Assembly: GCF_016907715.1 (NCBI RefSeq)
Contig: NZ_JAFBCM010000001.1
Location: 7,727,420 to 7,791,419, forward strand
Length of the DNA stretch: 64,000 nucleotides
Reading direction: 5' to 3'
DNA from: Tenggerimyces flavus
GTDB lineage: Bacteria > Actinomycetota > Actinomycetes > Propionibacteriales > Actinopolymorphaceae
The translations under genes were made by a program, and so were the position numbers. This document shows positions 15,456 to 23,546 of the stretch, piece by piece. Numbering within the stretch: the stretch's first letter is position 1; the number at the start of each line of letters is the position of its first letter. The notes beneath the pieces were generated by a model. That model did not search any database. It worked only from the letters and a program-made list of their open reading frames with translations, and was not told where the DNA came from.

Positions 15456-16065
15456 GCTCCTCGCCGCCCTTCCCGCTCGTCGCCGGGACGAGGCCGCGCT
15501 CTCGCGCGTAGTCCTCGAGCAAGCTCCTCAACTGGCGCCGGCCACGGTGCAGTCGTGACATCACCGTACCGATGGGAGTACCCATGATGTCGGCGATTTC
15601 CTTGTACGAGAACCCCTCGACGTCCGCCAGATAGACGGCCATCCGGAAGTCCTCGGGCACCTGCTGAAGGGCCTCCTTGACGTCGGAGTCCGGCAGGTGC
15701 TCCAGAGCCTCGGCCTCGGCCGACTTCAGGCCGCTGGATGTGTGGGACTCCGCCCGAGCCAGCTGCCAGTCCTCGATGTCCTCGGTGCCCGCCTGCTGCG
15801 GCTCGCGCTGACGCTTCCGATAACTGTTGATGAACGTGTTCGTCAGGATCCGGTACAGCCACGCCTTGAGGTTGGTCCCCTCGGTGAACTGGTGGAACGA
15901 CGCGTACGCCTTGGCGAACGTCTCCTGCACCAGGTCGTCGGCGTCGGACGGGTTCCTCGTCATCCGGAGGGCAGCGTTGTACAGCTGGTCGAGGAACGGC
16001 AGTGCGTCCCGCTCGAAGCGGGCGCTGCGCTCCTCTGGAGTCTCCGGATGTGCTGCGACTGTCAT
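15448..16065 (-). CDS. sigR: ECF sigma factor SigR (SigH), thiol-oxidative stress
   Basis: A 205-residue ECF sigma factor from the ATG at 16065 ([17 protein letters not shown]). Region 2 contains [40 protein letters not shown] and region 4 ends [31 protein letters not shown]. The frame stays open upstream to a GTG at 16173, 4 nt after TAGGAGG, which would add 36 residues. In Streptomyces an extended, unstable form (SigR') is made from the induced transcript; the same may occur here. A matching SigR promoter is at 16213-16239, giving positive feedback. The downstream gene is its anti-sigma factor. Confidence 0.95.
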   Translation of the reverse strand: MTVAAHPETPEERSARFERDALPFLDQLYNAALRMTRNPSDADDLVQETFAKAYASFHQFTEGTNLKAWLYRILTNTFINSYRKRQREPQQAGTEDIEDWQLARAESHTSSGLKSAEAEALEHLPDSDVKEALQQVPEDFRMAVYLADVEGFSYKEIADIMGTPIGTVMSRLHRGRRQLRSLLEDYARERGLVPATSGKGGEEHV

Positions 16066-16212
16066 CGCCCGCGAGGATAGCCCCACCGACGTGGTAGCCG
16101 TCTCAGGTGTCCACTTCGTCCACATCGGGACAAGGGCGGACGAATCCTGACGCGTTGGGCACGCTGCAACCACCAAGCCTCCTACGTTGTCTCTTCTGTC
16201 GCACCCTTATCG

Positions 16213-16239
16213 AACACCACGGGGCCTGCGAAGATTCCC
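16213..16239 (-). promoter_or_regulatory. SigR-dependent promoter of sigR
   Basis: On the minus strand GGGAAT (16239-16234) is followed by an 18-nt spacer and GTT (16215-16213). This is an exact match to the SigR/SigH consensus GGGAAT-N18-GTT. It lies just after the hydrolase gene's stop and upstream of the extended SigR start at 16173. Confidence 0.8.
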
Positions 16240-16251
16240 GCCTAGCCACGC

Positions 16252-16896
16252 CTAGCCGACGAGGCGGGTCATCCACTCCACGACGGCCTCGACGATCACC
16301 ACGAGCGCGTCCTCCTGGGACAGCGGAGCGCCGCGGCCGACCTCGAAACCGTGCGCGGCGCCCGGGACCGGAGTCAGGTTGATGCCCTGCGGGAACTCCT
16401 CCGGACGGCCGAACGGATCCCGCTCCCCCTGCACCACCAGCGTGGGGACGCCGGCGCCGATGAGCTCGTCGGCGCGGCTCTTCTCCGGCCTGCCGGGCGC
16501 GTGCAGCGGGTACGCCAGCGCGACCGCGCCGACCGCACCGAGGCGGCGGGCCGTACGGCAGGCCACGCGGGCGCCGGCGCTGCGGCCGCCGAACACGATG
16601 GGCGTACGGGTGCGCAGGCTGTCCGCGACCGCGGTCCAGGCGGCGTCGAGCGTCGCCGGTGCCGGCGCGACCTTCTTGCCCTCGCGGACCCACGGCTGCT
16701 CGACGCGGATCACGGCGAAGTCGTACGACGGCAGCGCGTACGCCAACGCCATCAGGTCGATCGCGTCGATCCCGCCGCCCGCGCCGTGCCCGAGCAGCAG
16801 GCTGGCTTTCGTCGTCCGCGGGCGGTGGTAGACGAGCCGGGCCTCGCCGACAGGCGTGTCGACGAGCCGCTCCACCTGCCGCTTGATCCACGTCAT
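16252..16896 (-). CDS. Alpha/beta hydrolase, KANL3/Tex30 family
   Basis: A 214-residue alpha/beta-hydrolase. An oxyanion-type LLLGHGAGGG is near residue 35, the nucleophile elbow is VFGGRSAGARVACRTARRLG near 105, an Asp follows in LVVQGERDPFG near 157, and the final His is in VPGAAHGFEVG near 178. These fit the Tex30/KANL3 family of small serine hydrolases of unknown substrate. It precedes sigR in the same direction, but the SigR promoter lies between them. Nothing in it suggests a link to redox stress beyond position. Confidence 0.85.
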   Translation of the reverse strand: MTWIKRQVERLVDTPVGEARLVYHRPRTTKASLLLGHGAGGGIDAIDLMALAYALPSYDFAVIRVEQPWVREGKKVAPAPATLDAAWTAVADSLRTRTPIVFGGRSAGARVACRTARRLGAVGAVALAYPLHAPGRPEKSRADELIGAGVPTLVVQGERDPFGRPEEFPQGINLTPVPGAAHGFEVGRGAPLSQEDALVVIVEAVVEWMTRLVG

Positions 16897-17026
16897 GACG
16901 TGATATTCGCAGATCAGGTCGGCCGGTGGTGGGACACCTAGGTCCAGCGGGCGCTACCCCATTGATATTGCCGGTGCCAGACGTTCACCGCGCTCTCCGT
17001 CTGGTGCGACCTCAGCATCGAGTCCT

Positions 17027-17049
17027 TCTGGGACGGTGATCGTCCCAGA
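17027..17049. other. Hairpin upstream of the methyltransferase gene
   Basis: TCTGGGACG and CGTCCCAGA form a perfect 9-bp stem around a 5-nt loop, about 37 nt before the methyltransferase start. It could be an operator or the end of an upstream transcript; no T run follows. Confidence 0.4.
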
Positions 17050-17085
17050 TCAGCGCCACCAAGTGGTGCATCAGCCGCACCTGGA

Positions 17086-17892
17086 ATGCTGGAGCGCATG
17101 GCTCCCGACCGGTCGTTGCGCGACACGTTCGACACCACGGCTGCCCGCTACCACGCGGCTCGCCCCGACTATCCCGAGGCTCTGTTCGACGATCTCGTCG
17201 CGGAGACCGGCCTCCAGCCGGCCGCGCGGCTGCTCGAGGTGGGGTGTGGAACGGGCAAGGCCACCGTCCCACTGGCACGGCGTGGATTCCACATCACCGC
17301 GGTCGAGCTGGGGCCGGCGCTGGCCGCGGAGGCCGCCCGCAACGTGGCCCCGTACGGCGACGTCGAGGTCGAGACGGCGAACTTCGAGACCTGGCTGCCG
17401 TCCGCGAAGGCGGGGTTCGACCTGGTCTACTCGGCGACCGCGTGGCACTGGATCGACCCGGCGATCAAGTACGACAAGGCGGCCGCGCTCCTGGCGCCGG
17501 GCGGGCACATCGCGATCTGGGGCGCGGGGCACGGGTTCCCGCCGGACTACGACCCGTTCTTCGCCGAGATTCAAGACGTGTACGAAGAGCTCGGCGAGGG
17601 CCATCCCGGCGGCTGGCGGCCCGTCCCTCCCGACGAGCTGCACGACGGCTCGGCGGAGCTCGAGGCGTCGGGGCGCTTCGAGACGGTCGCCGTTCGTCGC
17701 TACGTGTGGGCGCTGCGCTACGACGCGGACAGCTACCTGGCGTTGCTGGACACGTTCTCCGGGCACATCGCGATGGCGCCGGACAAGCGCGACCGGCTGT
17801 ACGGGGAGATCCGCCGGCGGCTCGCGACCCGCGACGACGGCAGCCTGACCCGCCACTGGGCGGCCGTGCTCACGATCGGTCGCCGGCTCTAG
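17086..17892 (+). CDS. Class I SAM-dependent methyltransferase
   Basis: A 268-residue methyltransferase. The SAM-binding motif I is LLEVGCGTGKATVPLARRG near residue 50, motif post-I is VELGPALAAEAARN, and VYSATAWHWIDP near 118 is typical of the Methyltransf_11/ubiE-like group with a WHW substrate-side signature. The family often carries unassigned small-molecule substrates. A second in-frame ATG at 17098, preceded by GGAG, may be the true start (264 residues). The stop overlaps the SRAP stop by 4 nt. Confidence 0.87.
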   Translation: MLERMAPDRSLRDTFDTTAARYHAARPDYPEALFDDLVAETGLQPAARLLEVGCGTGKATVPLARRGFHITAVELGPALAAEAARNVAPYGDVEVETANFETWLPSAKAGFDLVYSATAWHWIDPAIKYDKAAALLAPGGHIAIWGAGHGFPPDYDPFFAEIQDVYEELGEGHPGGWRPVPPDELHDGSAELEASGRFETVAVRRYVWALRYDADSYLALLDTFSGHIAMAPDKRDRLYGEIRRRLATRDDGSLTRHWAAVLTIGRRL

Positions 17893-18644
17893 AAGAGTCC
17901 GTCCTCGTCCGCGGGAATCGGATCCTTGAGCTCGGGTCCGTTGTTCTTCACGTTGTTGACGGCCTTGGAGACCGGGTACGCCTCGAGCTGGCCGTCCATC
18001 GCGGGCTTGAGCAGGTCGTGCAGCGTCTCCCGGTCGTTGATCCGCGGGTCGAGCCACTTCGCGTAGTCCTCGGGCTTCACCACGAGCGGCATCCGGTCGT
18101 GGATCTCGCCGAGCTCGTCCGTCGACGACGTGGTCAGCACCGTGCAAGTCCAGAGGAAGCGCTCGGGGTCGTCGTCGGCCTTCTCCTTGTCCCGCCAGAT
18201 CTCGTACAGGCCCGCCATCGCGAGCGTGCCGCCGTCCTTGGGGTGGATGAAGAACGGCTGCTTCTTGCCCTTGGTCTCGCCGTACCACTCGTAGTAGCCG
18301 TCCGCCGGCAACAGGCAGCGGCGGGAGGCGAACGAACGGCGGAAGGCCGGCTTCTCGTGCGCGGTCTCGAGCCGCGCGTTGATCATCTTGTTGCCGATCT
18401 TCTCGTCCTTGGCCCAGAACGGGACCAGGCCCCACTTGACCGTGGTCAGGCGGCGCTCCCCCTCGGACTCGGGGTCCGGCTTCTCGCCCTCCTCACGCGG
18501 CTGCCGTTCGAGGACGGCGTACACCTGCCGCGTCGGCGCGACGTTGTAGTCGGGCTCGAGCTTCTCGCGGACGTCGACCGCGTCGACCTCGAACTCGCGG
18601 GCCAGGTCGTCGGGCGCCTTGCTGGACGCGTACCTCCCACACAT
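17889..18644 (-). CDS. SRAP domain protein (YedK/HMCES-like abasic-site DNA-protein crosslinker)
   Basis: A 251-residue SRAP protein. It begins MCGRYASS, so after Met removal Cys2 is the N-terminal nucleophile that crosslinks to abasic sites in single-stranded DNA. Conserved points are YNVAPTRQVY near residue 37, WGLVPFWAKDEKIGNKMINARLET, CLLPADGYYEWYGETKGKKQPFFIH (with catalytic Glu) and IHDRMPLVV. In M. tuberculosis the SRAP gene Rv3226c lies beside aroA-rsgA; here it is farther away but in the same regional order. It is divergent from the aspS leader. Confidence 0.95.
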   Translation of the reverse strand: MCGRYASSKAPDDLAREFEVDAVDVREKLEPDYNVAPTRQVYAVLERQPREEGEKPDPESEGERRLTTVKWGLVPFWAKDEKIGNKMINARLETAHEKPAFRRSFASRRCLLPADGYYEWYGETKGKKQPFFIHPKDGGTLAMAGLYEIWRDKEKADDDPERFLWTCTVLTTSSTDELGEIHDRMPLVVKPEDYAKWLDPRINDRETLHDLLKPAMDGQLEAYPVSKAVNNVKNNGPELKDPIPADEDGLF

Positions 18645-18670
18645 GCTTAGACAGCGTACGCTTGGCGGCA

Positions 18671-18885
18671 ACGGCTGCGACGGAGACGAGTAGCCCGGGG
18701 ACCGTGGAGTCCAGAGAGTTGGCCGGTAGCTGAGAAGGCCAGCGTCCGCACCCCGTGGCGAAGACACTCCCGAGCCGTAGTTGGAACGAACGAGGCGGTT
18801 CCTTCGGGAGCCGTGAAGGTGTGGTGGCACCGCGAGTCCCCCTCGCCCACACCCCAGGGGACGTAGAGATTCCTGTGGGAGGTGA
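18671..18885 (+). promoter_or_regulatory. T-box riboswitch, aspartate-specific, translational type
   Basis: The leader of aspS carries the T-box signature. Stem I has the distal AGAGAG (18713-18718) and GGTAGCTGAGAAGGCC. The specifier loop reads GAA-GAC-A, giving codon GAC (Asp) at 18763-18765. The antisequestrator is complete: GGTGTGG (18818-18824) pairs CCACACC (18847-18853), a 7-nt bulge TGGCACC (18825-18831) would bind the tRNA end, and GCGAG (18832-18836) pairs CTCGC (18842-18846). TGGC fits a G discriminator, as in tRNA-Asp. The 3' strand CCTCGCCCACA (18841-18851) can instead pair with TGTGGGAGG (18874-18882), hiding the ribosome site of aspS. Uncharged tRNA-Asp should therefore turn translation on. 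Confidence 0.9.
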
Positions 18886-18893
18886 CCACCACC

Positions 18894-20186
18894 ATGCAGC
18901 AACGTGTTCTCGCGTCGCAGCTCGCCGAGCGAGCCGGCGAGACCGTACGACTCCAGGGTTGGGTCCACCGCCGCCGGCGCCTCGCGTCCGTCACGTTCGT
19001 CGTGCTTCGGGACCGTTCCGGACTGGCCCAGGTCGTCATTCGCGACCCGGAGACCGTGGAACTGGTCGAGAAGCTCGGCGAGGAGACAGTCGTCGAGGTG
19101 GTCGGGAAGGCGTTGGCCAACCCGCAAGCCCCCGGGGGCGTCGAGGTCGTGGACCCGACGTTGACCCCGTTGACCGAACCAGCGGAGACGCCGCCGATCG
19201 AGCTGTGGCGACCCAGCGTCAACGCGGCCTTGCCTACGTTGCTGGACAACGCGCCGACGACGTTGCGCCACCCGAAGCTCAAGGCGGGCTTCGAGATCGC
19301 GTCCGCGGCGGTGCAGGGCTTCCGCGCGACGCTGTCCGGGCTCGACTTCACCGAGATCAACACGCCCAAGCTCGTCGAGTCGGCGACCGAGAGCGGAGCG
19401 AACGTCTTCGCGGTCGACTATTTCGGCAAGCCTGCGTACCTCGCCCAGTCGCCGCAGTTCTACAAACAGCACCTGGTCGGAGTCTTCGAGCGGGTCTTCG
19501 AGGTGGGTCCGGTCTTCCGGGCCGAGCCGCACAACACCGGGCGACACCTGGCGGAGTACGTCTCGCTGGACGCGGAGCTGGGCTTCGTCCAGGACCACTG
19601 CGAGGTCATGGACGTCTGCGAGCAGGTCGTGGTCGGGATGGTCTCCGCCGTACGGGAGCGCGCAGCCGCGGCGGTCGAGCTGCTGGGCGTCGAGCTGCCG
19701 AGCACCGGCGGCGGCAAGATCCCCGTGGTCGACTTCACCGAGGTGCTCCGCATGGTCGGCGCACCGCCGGACGAGCCCGACCTGGCGCCGGCGCACGAGC
19801 GCGCCATCGGCGAGTGGGCGCAGGCCGAACACGGGAGCGACTTCGTCTTCGTCGAGGGCTACCCGACGGCGAACCGCGCCTTCTACACCCATCCTCGCCC
19901 GGAGGAGCCGCGCTGGTCGCGCTCGTTCGACCTGATCTTCCGGGGCGTGGAGCTGGTGAGCGGCGCGCAGCGGCTGCACCGCTACGAGGACTACGTGGCG
20001 GTGCTCCGCGAGCGCGGGCTGCCGTTGGAGTCGTACGCCTCGTACATCGACGCGTTCCGGTTCGGGATCCCGCCGCATGGCGGGTTCGCGTTCGGGCTGG
20101 AACGGTTCGTCTCCCGGCTGACGGGGGCGGAGAACATCCGCGAAGTGACCCTGTTCCCGCGGGACATGCAGCGGCTGTCGCCGTAA
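18894..20186 (+). CDS. aspS: Aspartyl-tRNA synthetase, archaeal type (probably nondiscriminating)
   Basis: A 430-residue class IIb synthetase. N-terminal OB-fold anticodon domain (residues 1-105, VRLQGWVHRRRRLASVTFVVLRDRSG), then catalytic core with motif 2 VFEVGPVFRAEPHNTGRHLAEYVSLDAELG and motif 3 GGFAFGLERFVSRLTG. It lacks the large GAD insertion of the usual 590-residue bacterial AspRS, so it belongs to the archaeal/nondiscriminating group that can also charge tRNA-Asn for GatCAB. I chose ATG 18894 because GGGAGGTGA sits 8 nt upstream; a GTG at 18882 overlaps that Shine-Dalgarno. The T-box leader regulates it in response to tRNA-Asp charging. Confidence 0.93.
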   Translation: MQQRVLASQLAERAGETVRLQGWVHRRRRLASVTFVVLRDRSGLAQVVIRDPETVELVEKLGEETVVEVVGKALANPQAPGGVEVVDPTLTPLTEPAETPPIELWRPSVNAALPTLLDNAPTTLRHPKLKAGFEIASAAVQGFRATLSGLDFTEINTPKLVESATESGANVFAVDYFGKPAYLAQSPQFYKQHLVGVFERVFEVGPVFRAEPHNTGRHLAEYVSLDAELGFVQDHCEVMDVCEQVVVGMVSAVRERAAAAVELLGVELPSTGGGKIPVVDFTEVLRMVGAPPDEPDLAPAHERAIGEWAQAEHGSDFVFVEGYPTANRAFYTHPRPEEPRWSRSFDLIFRGVELVSGAQRLHRYEDYVAVLRERGLPLESYASYIDAFRFGIPPHGGFAFGLERFVSRLTGAENIREVTLFPRDMQRLSP

Positions 20187-20198
20187 CGCGATGGAGGT

Positions 20199-20231
20199 CT
20201 GGGGCCGCTCTGGATGTTAGAGCGGCCCCGG
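20199..20231. terminator. Hairpin between aspS and doxX
   Basis: GGGGCCGCTCT (20201-20211) and AGAGCGGCCCC (20219-20229) form a perfect 11-bp stem with a 7-nt loop, 12 nt past the aspS stop. No T run follows, so efficiency is uncertain. Confidence 0.6.
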
Positions 20232-20249
20232 ACGCGGTATGAAGGACCT

Positions 20250-20843
20250 ATGACGACGCTCGTGAGACTGCTGGCCCGGCCGATGCTCGCCGCGGGCTTC
20301 GTGCTTCATGGGGCGAAGGCCATCAAGGATCCCGATCCTTACGTTCCGCAGGCCAAGCCCGTGACGGACCGGATCGTGCCCGTTCTGAAGCAGTACGCGC
20401 CGCCGCAGCTGGTGGGGCGGATCCCGGAGAACCCGCGGACGCTCGTACGGCTGAACGGTGCGATCCAGGTGGTGGGCGGGCTGATGCTCATCACCTCGAA
20501 GTACCGGCGTCTCGGCGCGCTGGCGCTGATCGCGTCGCTGATCCCGACGACGCTGGCCGCGCACCCGTTCTGGGAAGAGCAGGACAAGCAGGAACGGGAA
20601 GTCAAACGGGACAACTTCATCAAGAACGTCGGCCTCGGTGGCGGTCTGCTGCTGGCGGCCGTCGACACCGAGGGCAAGCCCGGCCTGCTCTGGCGCGTCG
20701 GCCACGGCGCGGCGGAGGTCGCGGAGGGCTCGCGGCGGGCCGTTCGGATGGCCCGGCGCGAGGCGAAGCTGGCCGCGAAGTCGGCTCGCCGAGAGGCGAA
20801 GCTGCTGGCGTTGCAGGCGAAGGACGAACTCCCGTTCGACTGA
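20250..20843 (+). CDS. DoxX family membrane protein
   Basis: A 197-residue protein starting at ATG 20250, with GAAGGA 4 nt upstream. The N-terminal segment LLARPMLAAGFVLHGAKAI, the middle RLNGAIQVVGGLMLITSKYRRLGALALIASLIPTTLAAHPFW and IKNVGLGGGLLLAAV are the DoxX helices (four in the family). The C-terminal 50 residues are cytoplasmic and unusually basic (AKLAAKSARREAKLLALQAK), able to form an amphipathic helix. DoxX proteins sit in membrane complexes for thiol and oxidative stress in mycobacteria. Substrate and partners are not shown here. Confidence 0.85.
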   Translation: MTTLVRLLARPMLAAGFVLHGAKAIKDPDPYVPQAKPVTDRIVPVLKQYAPPQLVGRIPENPRTLVRLNGAIQVVGGLMLITSKYRRLGALALIASLIPTTLAAHPFWEEQDKQEREVKRDNFIKNVGLGGGLLLAAVDTEGKPGLLWRVGHGAAEVAEGSRRAVRMARREAKLAAKSARREAKLLALQAKDELPFD

Positions 20844-20914
20844 TCCACCCCGGTGCCGTCGCGCCTGGGTGAGGTGTCACCATAGGTGCCCTCACGCGAG
20901 GGGCACTTGAACTC

Positions 20915-21616
20915 ATGGCCGAGCAGCGACCATGGTGGGCCGGCGAGGAGCCGGAGCAGTCGCGTCCGTCCGTACCTCAACCTCGCCAGCCCGTGCCCTG
21001 GTGGAGCCATCCCGCTCAGCCACCTCCCCCGCCCCCGCCGCCTCCTGCCCCGCCTTCCCGGCGGGGCTGGATCCCGATCGCTGCCGCGGGTGGCGTGGCA
21101 CTGCTCGTCGGACTCGGTCTCGGCCTGGTGTTCCGCGACGGCGGCGATGGGCCGGCGGACGGCCAGGCGATGATCATCTCCGAGCCTGGCCCTGTGGTCA
21201 CGGTGACCGCGACCCCGGCTCCCGCCCCCACGGTCACCGTTCCCGGCCCGCGGGTCACGGTGACGGTGACCGCCCGTGCGCTTCGCCAGAACGACGACCC
21301 GCCGCCGTCCGACGATGACGCGCCGGATCCGACGCGTCGGCCCCAGCCCGGGCCCGACCCGGAGCCCGCGGGCTCGTTCCCCGGCAACGGGATGTTCGTC
21401 GTGAACTCCGACATCCAGCCCGGGACGTACAAGTCGAGGCCGGCCGCGAACGGGTACGTGGAGATCTGCATCTGGCGACGGCTGCGGGACACGTCGGGCA
21501 GCCGCGACTCCACCATCGACGGCAACGTCGCGCAAGGCCCGGCGACAGTGACGATCAAACGTTCCGACGGCGCGTTCGAAACTCGCGGGTGCCAGGATTG
21601 GAAGCGGGTCAAATAG
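20915..21616 (+). CDS. Single-pass membrane protein with Pro-rich head and extracytoplasmic domain
   Basis: A 233-residue protein. Residues 1-50 are Pro/Trp-rich with an unbroken run of prolines near 37-44. One transmembrane helix follows (about 51-69, WIPIAAAGGVALLVGLGLGLVF). Outside the membrane comes a VTVTA/APTVTVPG low-complexity linker, an acidic Pro stretch, and a compact C-terminal domain from GMFVVNSDIQPGTYKSRP to the end, containing two Cys (about residues 195 and 226) that could form a disulphide. This last domain is common at the end of actinobacterial surface proteins but has no known function. It precedes the ArsR-like regulator by 10 nt, so they may be co-transcribed. Confidence 0.8.
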   Translation: MAEQRPWWAGEEPEQSRPSVPQPRQPVPWWSHPAQPPPPPPPPPAPPSRRGWIPIAAAGGVALLVGLGLGLVFRDGGDGPADGQAMIISEPGPVVTVTATPAPAPTVTVPGPRVTVTVTARALRQNDDPPPSDDDAPDPTRRPQPGPDPEPAGSFPGNGMFVVNSDIQPGTYKSRPAANGYVEICIWRRLRDTSGSRDSTIDGNVAQGPATVTIKRSDGAFETRGCQDWKRVK

Positions 21617-21626
21617 GCTCGCGTGC

Positions 21627-22190
21627 ATGGCACCGAGACGCCGGCAGATCAAGCTCACCGACCCGCGCATGATCCGTGCGCTGAGCCACCCGGCGCGGAT
21701 CCAGGCCGTGGAAGAGCTGTATGGCGGGCGGGTAGCGACGTCCACCGAGCTGGCGTCGATGACCGGCCTGACGCCGAGCGCGATGTCGTATCACCTGCGT
21801 GCGTTGGAGAAGTACGGGATCGTCGAGCGCGACTCGCCAGCCACCGACGGGCGCGAGCGTCCATGGCGAGCGGCAGCTCGCGAGATCTCGGTGCATTCGA
21901 CGCCCACCCGAGCGCAGCAGGCCGCAACAGGCCTGTTGGTGGGGCGGGTCTTCGAAGGGCTGCAGTCGACGTTGTCGGCGTACGCGAAAGCGGAGAAGCA
22001 CCAGCCGGCGGAGTGGCAGACGAAGGCGAACTTCGACACCACGGTGCTGTACCTGACGGCAGAAGAGACCAGCGACCTGATCGCCGCGGTGGGGAAGGTG
22101 CTGGAGCCGTACCGGAAGAAGAGCAAGCGCCGACGGAAGAACACCCGCCGAGTGAGGGCGGCATTCCTGGCAGTCCCGGAACTCGACTGA
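21627..22190 (+). CDS. ArsR-like winged-helix transcriptional regulator
   Basis: A 187-residue regulator. The N-terminal 80 residues form a winged helix: MIRALSHPARIQAVEELYGG, then the recognition region LASMTGLTPSAMSYHLRALEKYGIVER, then a wing with DGRERPWRA. No Cys metal site typical of ArsR metal sensors is seen. The C-terminal half is helical and ends in a very basic run (YRKKSKRRRKNTRRVR). HTH_20-type proteins of this sort often control adjacent MFS transporters. The nearest MFS gene (24277) has an ideal palindrome but lies 2 kb away, past an HNH gene, so the link is only a suggestion. Confidence 0.82.
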   Translation: MAPRRRQIKLTDPRMIRALSHPARIQAVEELYGGRVATSTELASMTGLTPSAMSYHLRALEKYGIVERDSPATDGRERPWRAAAREISVHSTPTRAQQAATGLLVGRVFEGLQSTLSAYAKAEKHQPAEWQTKANFDTTVLYLTAEETSDLIAAVGKVLEPYRKKSKRRRKNTRRVRAAFLAVPELD

Positions 22191-22216
22191 GGCATGGCCA
22201 AACGCCCGGCCGCCGC

Positions 22217-23470
22217 TTAGGCGGCCGGGGTGAGGCGGTGGTTGCGGAGTGGTCGGCGCTGGGAGTCGATCCAGTCCGGGGGTAAGAACTCCGGTAACCC
22301 ATCGAGCGCTATTCGGACTTGCCAGGCGCCTTGGTGGATCAGGCGGTGGTGGTAGCCGCAGAGCAGGACCCCGTTGTCGCGGGTGGTGGGTCCGCCCTTA
22401 CTCCACGGAACCACATGGTGGGCGTGGCACCAGCCAGGGGGCCGATCACACCCGGGGAACGCACACCCACCATCTCGGAGTTCGAGGATGCGGCGGAGTT
22501 TGCCTTGAAAGAGCCGCTGTTGGGTGTCGGTCAGCAGTGTGACGCGGCCGGGCTGGTCCTCGGGCTTGACCAAGAATGCCCGGTCTGCTTCGCACATGAG
22601 TTGGTCGACGAGTTTGCGGGACAGTTCGATCCCGGTGTGCAGAGTCCGCCCACCCGTGTTCGTGAGGGTGACGACCAGTTGGGTGGGGTTCCCACCATGG
22701 GAAGGGACGAGCCGCTCGGCCAAGAGTCGGCGGCAGGCCTCATCCAGAGCATCGACGTTGCGCTGTTCGGGGAGGCGGGTGTCACGTCCGTCGGGTCCGG
22801 GCTGCGGCGCGGCCAGCGGGTCGAGAACCAGCTTGAGTCGTTCCCCGACCACCTTCGGGAGCCGGGCGGTGACCCGCCACGTCCCTGACGTCTCGTCGAA
22901 GGTCATACGCAGAAACCGATCCCGCTCAGCGCTGGCCTCTTCCTGCTTGAGCTTCAGTTCCAGGACCTGGTCGGCAAGGTCCGGCGCGACGGTCTCCAAG
23001 AGCCTGTTCCCGACCTTGCCCAAGACTTTCGGGTCGAAGGCGGCGGCATTCTTCAGCAGCGTCGCCTCCACCTCCGAGCGCAGCTCGGGTGTGGCGATGT
23101 GGGAGGGCAGCATCTGCACCACCCGCGAGATCACCCGCGCATGGCCCACCGATAGGTGGCCGTCAGCCAACGCTTGCGCGGTGGCGGGCAACTCGTGGTG
23201 CAGGTGGCTGGCCAGCTTCACCATCGCACCGGCCTCAGCCGAAGGAACACGAAGGACGCCGGCAACCCACTGCGCCGTGTTCGCCGCACCAGCCGACACG
23301 GCGAGGTTGCGGGCGTCGGCCTCGCGGATCAGCTCGAGCCGGCGGGCTTCGTGCCGGTGGAGGGCGGCCTGGTTGTCGAGGAGTGCGGTGGCGAGTTGGT
23401 CATCGGACATCGACCACGCCGACACACCATCGGCGGTGCCGGTGGTGTTCGAGCAGGTGGTCGATTCCAT
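22217..23470 (-). CDS. DUF222 / HNH endonuclease-domain protein (13E12-like), copy 1
   Basis: A 417-residue protein of the DUF222-HNH family, which includes the REP13E12 proteins of mycobacteria. The helical DUF222 part covers about residues 20-300. The HNH nuclease fold near the C terminus shows CAFPGCDRPPGWCHAHHVVPWSKGG and NGVLLCGYHHRLIH, with four zinc-type Cys and the HH catalytic pair. These genes occur in many dispersed copies in actinobacteria and their function is unresolved. A paralogue is at 37195-38514, and both share a 32-nt element directly upstream. No terminal repeats were found, so mobility is unproven. Confidence 0.9.
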   Translation of the reverse strand: MESTTCSNTTGTADGVSAWSMSDDQLATALLDNQAALHRHEARRLELIREADARNLAVSAGAANTAQWVAGVLRVPSAEAGAMVKLASHLHHELPATAQALADGHLSVGHARVISRVVQMLPSHIATPELRSEVEATLLKNAAAFDPKVLGKVGNRLLETVAPDLADQVLELKLKQEEASAERDRFLRMTFDETSGTWRVTARLPKVVGERLKLVLDPLAAPQPGPDGRDTRLPEQRNVDALDEACRRLLAERLVPSHGGNPTQLVVTLTNTGGRTLHTGIELSRKLVDQLMCEADRAFLVKPEDQPGRVTLLTDTQQRLFQGKLRRILELRDGGCAFPGCDRPPGWCHAHHVVPWSKGGPTTRDNGVLLCGYHHRLIHQGAWQVRIALDGLPEFLPPDWIDSQRRPLRNHRLTPAA

Positions 23471-23476
23471 AGCAGA

Positions 23477-23508
23477 ATTCTACCAGCCGAATCAGGCTAA
23501 TGCCCAAC
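23477..23508 (-). promoter_or_regulatory. Conserved 5' element of the DUF222/HNH genes, copy 1
   Basis: These 32 nt match 38522-38553 at 27 positions, both just upstream of a DUF222/HNH gene. On the minus strand they read GTTGGGCATTAGC...TGATTC...GGTAGAAT. TTGGGC and TAGAAT with a 19-nt spacer could be a promoter, and the shared TTAGC-N-TGATT in the middle an operator. Confidence 0.55.
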
Positions 23509-23546
23509 CCAGCAACGGAAATCCCCGACATCATCGCCACCACAAG

